Below are positions 1-8,831 of a DNA stretch of 64,000 bases, piece by piece. The DNA is taken from positions 186,001-250,000 of the forward strand of contig CAXXJA010000002.1 in NCBI GenBank assembly GCA_963678555.2, in the 5' to 3' direction. The DNA comes from SABI01 sp963678555. GTDB taxonomy: Bacteria > Spirochaetota > Spirochaetia > Sphaerochaetales > Sphaerochaetaceae. The stretch's first letter is position 1; every line of letters starts with the position of its first letter. A model generated the notes under the pieces. It was not told where the DNA came from. It ran no database searches and saw only the letters and a list, made by a program, of their open reading frames with translations. Position numbers and translations under genes: made by a program.

Positions 1-75
1 GGCAGGGAGACGGTCAAGCTGATTGAAGGGATTTACTCCAGCGGCAGAGCGCATCAGCCCTTTGATGGTTCATAG
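1..75 (+). CDS. C-terminal end of a Gfo/Idh/MocA-type oxidoreductase (partial)
   Basis: Only the last 24 codons lie in the window, in frame 1 from base 1 to a TAG at 73-75. They read ETVKLIEGIYSSGRAHQPFD plus GS. A closing helix of the form 'vkLieaiYeSsrtGr' is typical of the end of NAD(P)-dependent sugar or inositol dehydrogenases of the Gfo/Idh/MocA family. This is a family guess from a short tail. The gene starts before the window, so nothing can be said about its substrate. Confidence 0.45.
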   Translation, partial: GRETVKLIEGIYSSGRAHQPFDGS

Positions 76-101
76 GATCGCCGGACTCGTTTCCCCTCGA
101 A

Positions 102-136
102 CCTCTGTTCTCCACCTGTGAAGCAAGAACGGAGGG
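102..136 (+). terminator. Hairpin between the partial oxidoreductase and pyruvate kinase
   Basis: CCTCTGTTCT and AGAACGGAGG form a stem of about nine pairs with one mismatch around a 15-nt loop, just after the stop of the upstream gene. There is no T-run, so termination is only a possibility. Confidence 0.3.
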
Positions 137-229
137 AGATGAGAAATCTATTCAGATCAGCGTCATCAGTGCACAATGATTGACGGAGGTGTATGCCTTC
201 AGTATGATGAGCGCGAACGGAGGATTCCT

Positions 230-1678
230 ATGCAGAAACTCAACAACTATACCAAAATAGTGGCCACCATCGGTCCGGCATCTGAAGAATACGAGTCGAT
301 ACGGTCGCTCATTGCTGCAGGTGCGCGTGTTATTCGCCTCAATTTCTCGCACGGTACGAAAGATGAACAGCAGGTGCGGGTCGACAGAGCAAGGCAGGCC
401 TCAGAGGAACTGGGAATTCCCGTGGCGATCTTTCAGGACCTTCAGGGACCCAAGATCAGACTGGGTCAGATTGCCGAACCCTTCGAGGTCGAAAGTGGTT
501 CCCGTATCATTCTTACTACCGAAATCTGTGAAGGAACGCCTCAGCGGATTAGTATCGATTATCCCTTCCTGCACAGCGAGATCAGTGCCGGATCGAGAAT
601 CCTGATCGATGATGGCCTCATCTCCCTGAGAGTCGAGGCAGTGCGGGGTGCCGATATCACCTGCACCGTACTCGAGGGTGGCGTCATCAAACCCAGAAAG
701 GGTGTGAACCTTCCCGGAGTGCCTCTGCAGCACCTCTCATCCTTCACGGCAAAAGATGAGAAAGACCTTGCCTTCGCCTTCGACAACAACCTTGATTTTG
801 TCGCTCTATCGTTTGTCAGGAGTTCCCGTGATGTCCATGCTCTGCGTCAGCTGATGCTCAGCCGGTATGGAAGGGAGATCCCGATCATCAGCAAGATCGA
901 AAAGCCGGAAGCTGTCGATGATATCGAGGATATCATCAAGGAATCGGGAGCCATCATGGTGGCCCGGGGGGATCTCGGGGTAGAAATGTATCCTGAAGAA
1001 GTTCCTCTTGCCCAGAAGGATATCATCAGAGCGTGTCATACGTCCGGGATCCCGGTCATCACTGCAACACAGATGCTTGAGTCGATGATCACCAATCCCC
1101 GTCCTACGAGGGCTGAGACGAACGATGTTGCCAATGCCGTGCTTGATGGAACGAGCGCTGTGATGCTCAGCGGTGAGACCGCGGCTGGCAGGTTTCCCCT
1201 GCAGGCAGTGCAGACGATGAACAGGATCATCACCCACACCGAAAGCAGCAAGGAGTTCAGGACGCTCGTACTTAATCAGGGAGTCAACAAAGGGCACCTG
1301 AAACTGCGGCAGAAACGAAGTATCACCGATGCGGTGGGGCTTGCCACCCGGGAACTCGCCTTCTCGATCAAGGCCTGCAAGATCGCCTGCTTCACCTCCT
1401 CAGGTTCAACGGCACGACGGATTGCGAAGTTCCGGCCAGAGACTCCCATCATAGCCTTTTCACCTGTCAGGGGAACCGTCACCCGTCTTGCTCTCTCCTG
1501 GGGAGTTACGCCCGTCTTCATAGATGAGCTTTCCTCCATTGACGAGATCCTTGAGTTCGCTCCTGACTACATCAGGGCTCACAGCTTTGGAAAACCGGGG
1601 GAGGCGATCGTAATCTCCGCAGGTGTCCCGGTCGGAGTCGAAGGTAACACCAATATGATCAAGGTCGTAGTGCTCTGA
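230..1678 (+). CDS. pyk: Pyruvate kinase
   Basis: Converts phosphoenolpyruvate and ADP to pyruvate and ATP in the last step of glycolysis (cytoplasm). The 482-residue protein has the family's N-terminal strand (YTKIVATIGPAS), the RLNFSHGT loop near residue 40, the catalytic-lysine segment SKIEKPEAV near 221, and the signature MVARGDLGVEM near 242 with the Mg2+-binding acidic residues. The TATQMLESM block and a C-terminal regulatory domain ending TNMIKVVVL follow. Length matches bacterial PykF/PykA. I chose ATG 230 because GGAGG sits at 219-223 and the family homology begins directly after it. An in-frame ATG at 176 would add 18 unrelated residues. It stands alone, converging on the phosphatase gene. 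Confidence 0.96.
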   Translation: MQKLNNYTKIVATIGPASEEYESIRSLIAAGARVIRLNFSHGTKDEQQVRVDRARQASEELGIPVAIFQDLQGPKIRLGQIAEPFEVESGSRIILTTEICEGTPQRISIDYPFLHSEISAGSRILIDDGLISLRVEAVRGADITCTVLEGGVIKPRKGVNLPGVPLQHLSSFTAKDEKDLAFAFDNNLDFVALSFVRSSRDVHALRQLMLSRYGREIPIISKIEKPEAVDDIEDIIKESGAIMVARGDLGVEMYPEEVPLAQKDIIRACHTSGIPVITATQMLESMITNPRPTRAETNDVANAVLDGTSAVMLSGETAAGRFPLQAVQTMNRIITHTESSKEFRTLVLNQGVNKGHLKLRQKRSITDAVGLATRELAFSIKACKIACFTSSGSTARRIAKFRPETPIIAFSPVRGTVTRLALSWGVTPVFIDELSSIDEILEFAPDYIRAHSFGKPGEAIVISAGVPVGVEGNTNMIKVVVL

Positions 1679-1715
1679 CGGGTTCTTTGCGCCTCTCCGT
1701 TCACACCTGCACTGT

Positions 1716-2327
1716 TCAGATGCTGTGTGAACGGTAGGCCAGTCCGTCAAAAAAGATTGAACGGATCTGGTGCGGCTTTCCCACCTCGGTAAAATCAAGT
1801 TCCCATACCTCTCCATTGACCGGTACCCGTTCAGGATACGAAGGGAGGGTATGCTCGAGAAGGCCCCTCATGATACGCATAGCGGACCCGTGTGTCACGA
1901 TCAGGCACGGGCCTCTCCCGCACGACAGGGACGAGAAGAACGCACCCAGGCGCTGTGCAACTTCCTCATAGGACTCTCCGCCCTCAGGCCTCCATCTCCA
2001 TAAGCTCCTGCCGTGGCGGTCGGTGGTGAACAGTGCTTTCGCTTTCGCATAGCTGATGCCCTGAAAGACTCCCACATGGTGCTCCGCAATCCGTGAATCC
2101 TGGACAGGTGCCAGGCCGAGAGGTTCTGCGAACGGGGAGGCCGTCTGGACGGCTCTGCTCAGATGGGATGCATAGACGCGTTCAGGTGTGTACCGCGTGA
2201 GGTACTCCCGGGCTATTGCAGCGGCATCCTGTTTTCCCGTTTCGGTGAGCGGGTAGTCGAGCTGACCGGCTATGACCTGTTCTCTGTTTGCTTCACTTTC
2301 TGCGTGACGTATGATATGAAGTTTCAT
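1716..2327 (-). CDS. Histidine phosphatase family protein (phosphoglycerate mutase-like)
   Basis: A 203-residue cytoplasmic protein of the branch-2 histidine phosphatase superfamily. The N-terminal RHAESEAN motif (residues 7-14) carries the phospho-accepting histidine. LTETGKQDA, YASHLSRAVQTA (second catalytic Arg), the acid/base region AEHHVGVFQG and the late VTHGSAMR with the second catalytic histidine follow in the normal order. Such proteins dephosphorylate small metabolites, for example 2-phosphoglycerate, alpha-ribazole phosphate or fructose bisphosphate. The substrate cannot be assigned here, and no cobalamin genes are near. It converges on pyruvate kinase. The start ATG at 2327 has only a weak Shine-Dalgarno. 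Confidence 0.85.
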   Translation of the reverse strand: MKLHIIRHAESEANREQVIAGQLDYPLTETGKQDAAAIAREYLTRYTPERVYASHLSRAVQTASPFAEPLGLAPVQDSRIAEHHVGVFQGISYAKAKALFTTDRHGRSLWRWRPEGGESYEEVAQRLGAFFSSLSCGRGPCLIVTHGSAMRIMRGLLEHTLPSYPERVPVNGEVWELDFTEVGKPHQIRSIFFDGLAYRSHSI

Positions 2328-2351
2328 GGTAGGTGTAGACTCCTGTGTTTC

Positions 2352-2375
2352 GCCTCAGGATACACATTCTGAGGC
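2352..2375 (-). promoter_or_regulatory. Small hairpin upstream of the histidine phosphatase gene
   Basis: GCCTCAG and CTGAGGC form a perfect 7-bp stem with a 10-nt loop, 25 nt upstream of the phosphatase start codon. It may be a 5'-UTR structure or an operator. No regulator is implied by the neighbours. Confidence 0.25.
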
Positions 2376-2488
2376 ATCAACAGCAAGAGTGGAGCCCTAA
2401 ATTCCTCTCTTACGGCGATACAGAGGAGATAGGGAGAAGCTGGAGCGGTGGAGGCGACCTTGCTTTCCTCTGTGACCTCTGAGATACT

Positions 2489-3016
2489 GTGACTATGAGA
2501 ACCTCAAGTACTCTTATTATCGTTGATCTCCAGTACGACTTCCTTACAGGTGGGAAGCTTGCGGTCCCCGGTGCTGACAGTGGCTACGTGCAGGATATAG
2601 AATCGATCCGGTACAAGTTCGACCAGGTGATTCTCACGGCAGACCACCACCCCGAACACCATGTCTCGTTCACAGTCTTTCCCCCACACTGCATAGCGGG
2701 CACCCACGGCAGTGAACTTGCAGTCGCCCCTGGTGATCTTCTTCTGCTGAAGGGGCAGGACATCAGCGAGGATGAGTTCAGTGCGTTCAGGGGTGGAAGA
2801 CACATCGAGAAGCTCCGCGGTGAGGAAGTGTATGTGGCCGGTCTGGCAGGGGATTACTGCGTGAAGGAGACGCTCTATGACCTTATCAGGTATGCCCCCG
2901 GCCGAAGACTGTTCGCCCTCACCGATCTTATCCGGAACGTGGACGGTACTGAATTCAGCTCGGTCGATCACTTCGACGGGAAGGTAGTCTATATCGATTC
3001 CTCCGACCTGCACTGA
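2489..3016 (+). CDS. pncA: Nicotinamidase / isochorismatase-family hydrolase
   Basis: Likely hydrolyses nicotinamide to nicotinate for NAD salvage. The 175-residue protein shows the cysteine-hydrolase triad Asp13 (IIVDLQYDF), Lys88 (LLLKGQD) and Cys124 (GDYCVKET). It also has the metal site Asp52-x-His54-x3-His58 in ADHHPEHHVSF that separates nicotinamidases from isochorismatases, and the PPHC..GTHGSEL block. It is slightly shorter than E. coli PncA. The start is GTG 2489 or ATG 2495; both lack a strong Shine-Dalgarno. A related amidase substrate remains possible, but the metal-site pattern favours nicotinamidase. Confidence 0.85.
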   Translation: MTMRTSSTLIIVDLQYDFLTGGKLAVPGADSGYVQDIESIRYKFDQVILTADHHPEHHVSFTVFPPHCIAGTHGSELAVAPGDLLLLKGQDISEDEFSAFRGGRHIEKLRGEEVYVAGLAGDYCVKETLYDLIRYAPGRRLFALTDLIRNVDGTEFSSVDHFDGKVVYIDSSDLH

Positions 3017-3074
3017 GAGTCGCAGGGACAGCTCTATGACCTCCGGTTACCCAGAGCCTCGGGGTTGAGGGGCT

Positions 3075-3899
3075 TCAGGAATGCTCTTTCGAATCGCTTC
3101 TGCGTCCGGTGAATTCGTCCATAGACCGGTTGATGCCGAAGAAGCCCGCGACACTGTCCAGGAATGCGAGAGGAAACAGGCGAAGGATGAACAGGGATCG
3201 GACGAAGAAGGGGAGGATGAGGATCTTTTTCTTCTTCTTCACCGCTCTGACGATTCTGTCAGCCACGTACTCGGGCTGCATGATCGGCAGAAGAAGAGGG
3301 AAACGGGTCTTCACACCCTGGAACATTCCGGTGTCGATGAAGAACGGGCAGACTACAGTTGTGGCTATACCAGCTTCCTTTCCGCCGTACTCCATCCTCA
3401 GCGATTCATTGAACCCGACAGCGGCAAACTTGGTTGCCGAGTAGTCGACAAGTCCTTTTACCCCGATCAGACCCGCGGCGCTTGCGATGGTTACGATATG
3501 ACCGCTTTTTCTGCGGATCATTGAGGGAAGGAAGGCCTTTGTCACCCAGAACAGGCTGAGAAGGTTCACCTTCACCGTCGCCTCGATCTGTGTATCGGGA
3601 GTTTCGAGCAGAGCCCTGCCTGAGACGATTCCTGCGTTGTTGATGAGGAGGTCGATCGGTCCGTGCTCCTTTTCCACCATTTCTGCCTTCTTATAGACTT
3701 GATCCCTGTCCGTTATATCACAGAGGATTGGGGTGATGAGCGGGTTTGCCTCTGCTGCAAGGTTGTTCAGTAGTTCCTGATTGATATCCCATACGATGAC
3801 CGAGAAGCCTGCCTCTGCAAGGCGTGTGGCCAGAAGCCGCCCGATACCGCTGGCTCCTCCTGTGATGAGAACTCGCTTCTGTGTTGATGGTTCAGACAT
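3075..3899 (-). CDS. Short-chain dehydrogenase/reductase (SDR family)
   Basis: A 274-residue classical SDR that should be an NAD(P)(H)-dependent oxidoreductase. Visible motifs are the Rossmann glycine motif TGGASGIG (residues 13-20), the acidic residue after beta-2 (VWDIN, suggesting NAD preference), NNAG (87-90), and catalytic Ser140, Tyr153 and Lys157 (YSATK). After residue 225 there is a hydrophobic, Lys-rich stretch (KKKKKILILPFFVRSLFILRLFPLAFL), as in membrane-associated SDRs acting on lipidic or retinol-like substrates; membrane attachment is inferred. ATG 3899 was chosen over an upstream start because GGGAGG lies just before it. Confidence 0.88.
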   Translation of the reverse strand: MSEPSTQKRVLITGGASGIGRLLATRLAEAGFSVIVWDINQELLNNLAAEANPLITPILCDITDRDQVYKKAEMVEKEHGPIDLLINNAGIVSGRALLETPDTQIEATVKVNLLSLFWVTKAFLPSMIRRKSGHIVTIASAAGLIGVKGLVDYSATKFAAVGFNESLRMEYGGKEAGIATTVVCPFFIDTGMFQGVKTRFPLLLPIMQPEYVADRIVRAVKKKKKILILPFFVRSLFILRLFPLAFLDSVAGFFGINRSMDEFTGRRSDSKEHS

Positions 3900-3994
3900 A
3901 GTTTCCCTCCCCGATACCTCTGTATCATGTTGATGATACAGTATACCACTGTCCACGATGTTCTGGGATGAGAAAAATCAGTTCCTTCGGCAAC

Positions 3995-5140
3995 CTACGG
4001 TGAAGGGGCTTTCCCCCATGCCTTGGTGCTTCGGAGAACGAGTTTTGCCTGTTCAATCAGCTCTTCATCGAACTGGGTTCCAGATAGCTTGTCCAGTTCT
4101 GAGAACACCGCTTCAAGAGGCAGGGCAGGCCTGTAGGGTCTGTGGCTCCTCATCGCGGCAATCACATCCGCTACCGCGATGATTTTGGATAGATAATGAA
4201 TCTCATTACCCGCCAAGCCCTCAGGATATCCACTGCCGTCTATCCGTTCATGGTGTTCCAGGACGATTCGCTTTACATTGTCGCTTACCATCGCATCCTT
4301 GATGATGGAATAGCCGGTAGAGGGGTGACGTTTCACCAGATTAAATTCCTCGGTATTGAGTCGACCAGGTTTGCTGAGGATCTCCTGCGGAGTTTCTATC
4401 TTTCCGATGTCATGAAGAAGGCCTCCCATCGTGAGATCCTGAAGGTCCTCAGGATCCAGTCCGAGCGACCTGCCGATTGCACGTGCAAGAGAAGAAATCT
4501 CTTCCTGGTGGCTGATCGTATAGGGATCACGCAGGGCGAAGATCTTGTTTATCGTGCGGATGCTGACCCTGTTCTCATATTCCTGTTTGCGAAGAATTGA
4601 TTCCACCTCACTTTCCAGATTGTCTTTAACAATGCTCGCACCCAGAATGCTTGAGAGATGAGAGAGGACATCAAGGAAGGTCTGGTCAGGAGACCACTGC
4701 TCGGTGGTAAAAAAGAAGCACACTGCGTCCAGATATTCATACGCGAACACGGGCATCGTGACACCGGTGCGCACACCATAGGTTGCAGCGAGGGTCCTCC
4801 TCAGGAACTGCGGGTCCTTCTGTACGTTTTCAACCCACAGAGGACTCCTCTTTTCCCACGAGATGCCGGGAATCCCCTTTCCATAGGCAAAACTGTATTT
4901 CCTGCTTTCCTCTGCGAAGTCGGACAGGCTGCTGTCCAGTACCGTGATAATCTGTGTTCTCTCAAGAACATCCTCTTCGTTTCTCTTCCACACCTCTGCG
5001 TAACCGAAACCCAGGGTAGAGCTGATCTTGCTGATGAGTTCCTTGTATCTGCTGTCATTATCGCCGGTTCTTGAAATGATCTCTCCCAGTTCCAGGGCTA
5101 GATGGAGAAACGTAGTATTGATATCAGTCTGGTGATTCAT
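3995..5140 (-). CDS. GAF-domain HD-GYP phosphodiesterase
   Basis: Predicted cyclic-di-GMP phosphodiesterase of 381 residues, cytoplasmic. Residues about 1-180 look like a GAF sensor (SPLWVENVQKDPQF, GVRTGVTMPVF). The HD-GYP domain follows: HDIGK near residue 240, then ILSKPGRLNTEEF, HPSTGYSII, LEHHERIDGSGYPEGL and DVIAAMRSHRPYRPALP, all intact. ATG 5140 was chosen because AAAGAGGT precedes it; the longer frame to 5269 adds 43 unrelated residues. Its 5' side faces the CRISPR remnant. No stimulus for the GAF domain can be read from the sequence. Confidence 0.88.
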   Translation of the reverse strand: MNHQTDINTTFLHLALELGEIISRTGDNDSRYKELISKISSTLGFGYAEVWKRNEEDVLERTQIITVLDSSLSDFAEESRKYSFAYGKGIPGISWEKRSPLWVENVQKDPQFLRRTLAATYGVRTGVTMPVFAYEYLDAVCFFFTTEQWSPDQTFLDVLSHLSSILGASIVKDNLESEVESILRKQEYENRVSIRTINKIFALRDPYTISHQEEISSLARAIGRSLGLDPEDLQDLTMGGLLHDIGKIETPQEILSKPGRLNTEEFNLVKRHPSTGYSIIKDAMVSDNVKRIVLEHHERIDGSGYPEGLAGNEIHYLSKIIAVADVIAAMRSHRPYRPALPLEAVFSELDKLSGTQFDEELIEQAKLVLRSTKAWGKAPSP

Positions 5141-5262
5141 ACAGTACCTCTTTCTTAATTGTAACCCTGTCAAGGTAGTACATGCAAGGATCATTCGGCA
5201 CAGCTCCAGCAAAACTGCTGGCACCCGCGAATAGTCTGTTTGTTGGGGATCAATCACCCGGA

Positions 5263-5353
5263 GAAACACCCCCGCTGACGCGGGGAAAACCCACCTGCTG
5301 TGAGAGGACGAATGAAACTTTGGGAAACACCCCCGCTCGTGCGGGGAAAACCC
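5263..5353 (-). CRISPR. Two-repeat type I-E-like CRISPR remnant, no cas genes
   Basis: Two 30-bp repeats at 5263-5292 and 5324-5353 share all positions except a 4-nt loop core. Each contains an inverted CCCCGC...GCGGGG stem flanked by GAAACA and AAAACCC. They are separated by a 31-bp unique spacer. The period is exactly 61 bp, the value expected for type I-E arrays (28-29 bp repeat plus 32-33 bp spacer), and the repeat resembles type I-E consensus repeats. By comparison with I-E orientation it would be transcribed on the minus strand. The AT-rich 5354-5430 would then be the leader side. No cas gene occurs in the window, so it is an orphan or decayed array. Confidence 0.75.
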
Positions 5354-5625
5354 TTACATGAGGTATTATACCGCATCATCATGTTTTATGGAGTTTTTTT
5401 CTCTAATTCCCCGTTGATATGTGTTCTTAATTGTTAAAGTTCGAGAGGGACATATGTTGTCCCCCTCGCAAAAATAGTCCCTTTTATTTCTGTTCGCAGC
5501 CGGCGAAGCCGGAGCTTGCACACATGCTGAAGCAAATATATTTGTACGGTGAAGGATATGGAGAGGACAAATCGCTTTTTCAAACTCGCCACTCGGATTG
5601 TAGCCGAGATGGGTGCAAACATCAT

Positions 5626-7119
5626 CTATACGACATCCTTGAGAGGAGGCTTTGGCAACTGGAACACTGTCTGTTTCTGACGCTTTCTAGTATAAGGTCT
5701 ACCTCTTGAATAGGATGTTTTCTTCTTGTTCGAATCGAAGATGTTCTGCCTTCTCTTTCTGTGAGTCTGCTCCCAGATGAGCAGTGCAAAGTAATCGAAA
5801 TCCTGGTATCCGAAGGCACTCCTCCGCATGCCCTTGATGAAGCCGTTCACACCTTCTATCCGACCATTACTGATGGGAAATGCAGCCCTTGAAACAATAC
5901 CCTCCATCCTGTTGGTAATCGTTTTTGTGAACTTTGTCAGTTGGCTGATGCCGACGGAGGAATAGAGCTTCACCCATGTGTTGAGTTTTTCCCTCATATG
6001 CTCAGGATGTGGGGTGGAGAGTATCTCAATCAGTTCCTCACGAGCCTTCACGGCATTCTGAAGATTTGCATTTGCTTTAAGAATGGCGTCGCGTGAATCA
6101 GAATTATTCGTTCTACGGTGCCCGACTTGCTGTGGATCTCCACCGTCTTCTTCAGCAATTCTCTTCGCATCAGCATTGAGTTCTGCATTGAGCTTATCCT
6201 TGGCCTTGAGGGTCCGGGCGTTCGCAAGGAGGAGGAAGCGGGAACTGAAGAGAAGTTTTCTCTCTTCAAGCACCAGTGCAGCCTCTTCCACTCTGCCCTC
6301 GTTCTGCAGTTTCTCAGCCAGCTTTTTCAGTCTATTTCCTTCCGTCCTTCTGGCGGCATCAATGACCTGATTATTGAACCATTGCACGATATGAAAGGTG
6401 TCGTAGACTATCTTGATGTGGGGAAATGACTCCTTAACAGCGGCGCTGTAGTTGGTGTTCATATCCATCGAGATCGCCTTCACATGGTTCATGAAATCCT
6501 CTCCCACCCATGTGAAGAAATGTTCCAGCTGTTGCTTCTTCTTGCCTTTCTCAAGATACAGGAGTTCTCCACTCTGGGCATCTATGACAATGGTACAGTA
6601 GCGATGTCCATGTTCGACGAGAAATTCGTCTACGCAGAGATACGGGCTGTAATGACTGGGTCTCATATTACCTGCAAGGCTGAATAAGCGAGTCTTATTC
6701 ACCTCTTTGACGATGGCAGGCGTAGTATGGCAGATAAAAGCACATCTTCTGATCGTCATCCCGTAACCTGTCATGAAATAGGCGATGTTGTCACGGAAGT
6801 GATTTGTGTAACCGGTTTTCCCGTTTCGAAAGGGAATGACGTCTGTTCGGCGTCTCCTTCCGTACTTGTTCACATAACTCTCGTAATGGACTTCAAAACA
6901 TATCAGGGTAATTCCTGAGCTGCAGTGTTTCAGCACCGTAACCTCATTGCTGTGCTTGTACCATTGACCTTCCGGTAATTCGCTCTTCCAGTCTTTGTCT
7001 GGATCCTTTGTTACAGCGTAGGTGATCTTCCCGTAGGATATTCCATTCCTTTCATCGAAGCAGATTTCGTGCCTCGGATGGCTCCAGTCAACCTTCCACC
7101 CGGTGGACTCCTCCAGCAA
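5626..7119 (-). CDS. ISL3-family transposase
   Basis: A 497-residue DDE transposase of the ISL3 type: an N-terminal Zn/HTH region, then VIDAQSGELLYLEKGK (first catalytic Asp), SMDMNTNYSAAVKESFP and IVYDTFHIVQWFN (second Asp and the DxFH motif). The C-terminal GRIEGVNGFIKGMRRSAFGY carries the catalytic Glu. There are no internal stops. The listed start is TTG 7119. The same frame stays open upstream to a stop near 7170 without ATG/GTG, and AAGGAG lies about 10 nt before an ATA codon at 7138-7140, so a mutated or unusual start is possible. Clear terminal inverted repeats could not be fixed. It is mobile DNA next to the CRISPR remnant. Confidence 0.87.
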   Translation of the reverse strand: MLEESTGWKVDWSHPRHEICFDERNGISYGKITYAVTKDPDKDWKSELPEGQWYKHSNEVTVLKHCSSGITLICFEVHYESYVNKYGRRRRTDVIPFRNGKTGYTNHFRDNIAYFMTGYGMTIRRCAFICHTTPAIVKEVNKTRLFSLAGNMRPSHYSPYLCVDEFLVEHGHRYCTIVIDAQSGELLYLEKGKKKQQLEHFFTWVGEDFMNHVKAISMDMNTNYSAAVKESFPHIKIVYDTFHIVQWFNNQVIDAARRTEGNRLKKLAEKLQNEGRVEEAALVLEERKLLFSSRFLLLANARTLKAKDKLNAELNADAKRIAEEDGGDPQQVGHRRTNNSDSRDAILKANANLQNAVKAREELIEILSTPHPEHMREKLNTWVKLYSSVGISQLTKFTKTITNRMEGIVSRAAFPISNGRIEGVNGFIKGMRRSAFGYQDFDYFALLIWEQTHRKRRQNIFDSNKKKTSYSRGRPYTRKRQKQTVFQLPKPPLKDVV

Positions 7120-7140
7120 ATACGTGTTATCTTCCTGTAT

Positions 7141-7200
7141 GAGAGCGGTTCTCCTTGATCTGTTGTTTTGCGATTACAAATCATAGGCGTTTCCGCTCTC
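7141..7200. repeat. Inverted repeat at the 5' side of the ISL3 transposase
   Basis: GAGAGCGG (7141-7148) and CCGCTCTC (7193-7200) are a perfect 8-bp inverted repeat enclosing the region just upstream of the transposase frame. It may belong to the IS end or to a hairpin that limits read-through into the transposase, as other ISs have. The function is not shown. Confidence 0.35.
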
Positions 7201-7357
7201 TTTTTCTACTTTTTACACGCTGAAAATTTCAGACCCAAGATAATTACGTGCCGTATTCCCGACTTTTATCATGAGCTGCAGCCTGCAGCGGCTGATCCAG
7301 CCCAACAGCTCTTGCCCGACCGCAGAGGTGTCTAAACCACGTACCTTGTATGGATAT

Positions 7358-7385
7358 CCAGCCATCAGAAGTCTCTGATGGCTGG
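7358..7385 (-). terminator. Perfect 12-bp hairpin after the RND/OMP operon
   Basis: CCAGCCATCAGA and TCTGATGGCTGG pair perfectly around a 4-nt AGTC loop, 9 nt beyond the stop of the outer-membrane protein gene. A long U-tract is missing, but position and strength suggest transcription termination or 3'-end protection. Confidence 0.55.
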
Positions 7386-7394
7386 TCTGTATTC

Positions 7395-8831
7395 TTAGAA
7401 ACTGTAGCGGGCTTTCAGGTACACCTGATCGAACGCATCGGCCATGCCGAAGGTTGTTGAGGAATCACGTACCCAGGTTCCTCCATCGTCAATACGGTAG
7501 CTGAAAAACAGGAGTGCTCCCGTTTGTACCTCCAGTGCATCCGCCACCTGCCAGGTGAGCGACGGTCGCAGCAGGAGGTCCCCGAGTTTCGTTCCGGACT
7601 CCGATTGATACTCTTCAGGGAAGTTGTACATGGCAAGAACTGAGAGTTCCAGGTAATCGCTGAACAGCGGTGTGGTCATGAGTGCCGTGATGCTGCTCAT
7701 GAGGGGTGCTCGCTGAGAATTGACCAGGGGGCTGAACAGTATCGTGTAGGCTTCGTCATAGTACTCACTGTTTTGGTCGGGCAGCTGGATGCTGTATGGA
7801 TACTCTGACACTCCCGTGTAGCCGGTTATGACCTTCTGGGAAAACGCGATCGTCATTCTCACGGTATCAAGGAGGGTAAACCCTGCGCTGAGTGTGTAGT
7901 GAAGAAAGGGGTTTCGGACAGACACATCGTCAGTGGACAGGTCCTGAGTGATGATGCATGCCGCTTCCCCTCTGAGATCCAGTCCTTCCAGAGGTATCGC
8001 AACATCTCCTGCGAGGATATGGACCCGGTCAAAACTGAGTCTGAGTGTATCAAGAACACCAATTTCATATCCACCCATGTCCTGCACCGTCGTTTCCGCT
8101 CTCAGACTCGGAACCTCATCATAGCCGTAGAAATAGCTGAGAGAGCCATCTCCGACAGAGGTCAGGAAGTTCATCCTGAGACCGGCCTCGAAGGTATCGA
8201 AACGGAGTTCGGGGTAGGTGAGGGATATCTGTGTTCCTGCAAGGGTTTCGGGCAGGGAGTCATTCAAAGGAGGGAGCAGAGGGGGAGTGAAGGAGGGAAG
8301 GTAGACTCCTTCCAGAATGAAAGAGTCAGTGATATACCAGGTGATGCCCGCTCCGAGGACCGGAAGGGTTCTCTCCTCCCGTTCGCTCGCACCGAGATTG
8401 CTCAGCGAACTCATATTGACTGGATTTATCAGGTCACTGGGATTGATTCCGTCGGCTCTTCCCCAGCTGAACCGCTGGTAACCCACTCTGAGGTCCCATG
8501 AATCCAGGTAGAGTGTGAACGTGATCTCCTCGGGGACGACCCTGAAGGTATCCTGAACGTCTTCCGTCCGGTTGAGCGGATCAACGAGGAACCGGATGGA
8601 TGCATCAAGGTCGACCTGCTCCGTGCTGTGGCTGAAGGTGAGCATCAGGTCGCTTGAGAGCCGCAGGTACTCCAATTCACTGTTCCAGATTGCAGGGAGT
8701 GAGATGCCGGTTTCCGTATAGCCGCCATGTTCAAGGCCTGTTGCTCCTCCTGAAGGAACTCCGAGGAGAAACACAAGAAAGCAGACAAGGATGCCTGCGC
8801 GCGTTATCGCCCTGTTTCCCCTGTTCATCAT
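7395..8831 (-). CDS. Predicted outer-membrane beta-barrel protein of an RND-type export operon
   Basis: A 478-residue protein with a signal peptide (residues about 9-31, hydrophobic, then GGATG). Alternating amphipathic strands follow, with many W/Y/L-rich segments (ITWYITDSFILEGVYLP, YLKARYSF), and a C-terminal phenylalanine, the usual signature of a beta-barrel. It resembles DUF1302-type proteins found with MMPL transporters and LolA-like proteins, but the family match is by pattern only. The start ATG (8829-8831) overlaps the preceding stop as ATGA, with AAGGGGGAA in front. It is the last gene of a coupled three-gene operon and presumably receives cargo at the outer membrane. Confidence 0.7.
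   Translation of the reverse strand: MMNRGNRAITRAGILVCFLVFLLGVPSGGATGLEHGGYTETGISLPAIWNSELEYLRLSSDLMLTFSHSTEQVDLDASIRFLVDPLNRTEDVQDTFRVVPEEITFTLYLDSWDLRVGYQRFSWGRADGINPSDLINPVNMSSLSNLGASEREERTLPVLGAGITWYITDSFILEGVYLPSFTPPLLPPLNDSLPETLAGTQISLTYPELRFDTFEAGLRMNFLTSVGDGSLSYFYGYDEVPSLRAETTVQDMGGYEIGVLDTLRLSFDRVHILAGDVAIPLEGLDLRGEAACIITQDLSTDDVSVRNPFLHYTLSAGFTLLDTVRMTIAFSQKVITGYTGVSEYPYSIQLPDQNSEYYDEAYTILFSPLVNSQRAPLMSSITALMTTPLFSDYLELSVLAMYNFPEEYQSESGTKLGDLLLRPSLTWQVADALEVQTGALLFFSYRIDDGGTWVRDSSTTFGMADAFDQVYLKARYSF

Noticed and set aside
5560..7180. Terminal inverted repeats of the ISL3 element
   Set aside because: Comparison of both flanks gave only weak matches (GAGAG and AATCGC), not enough to set the element's ends.
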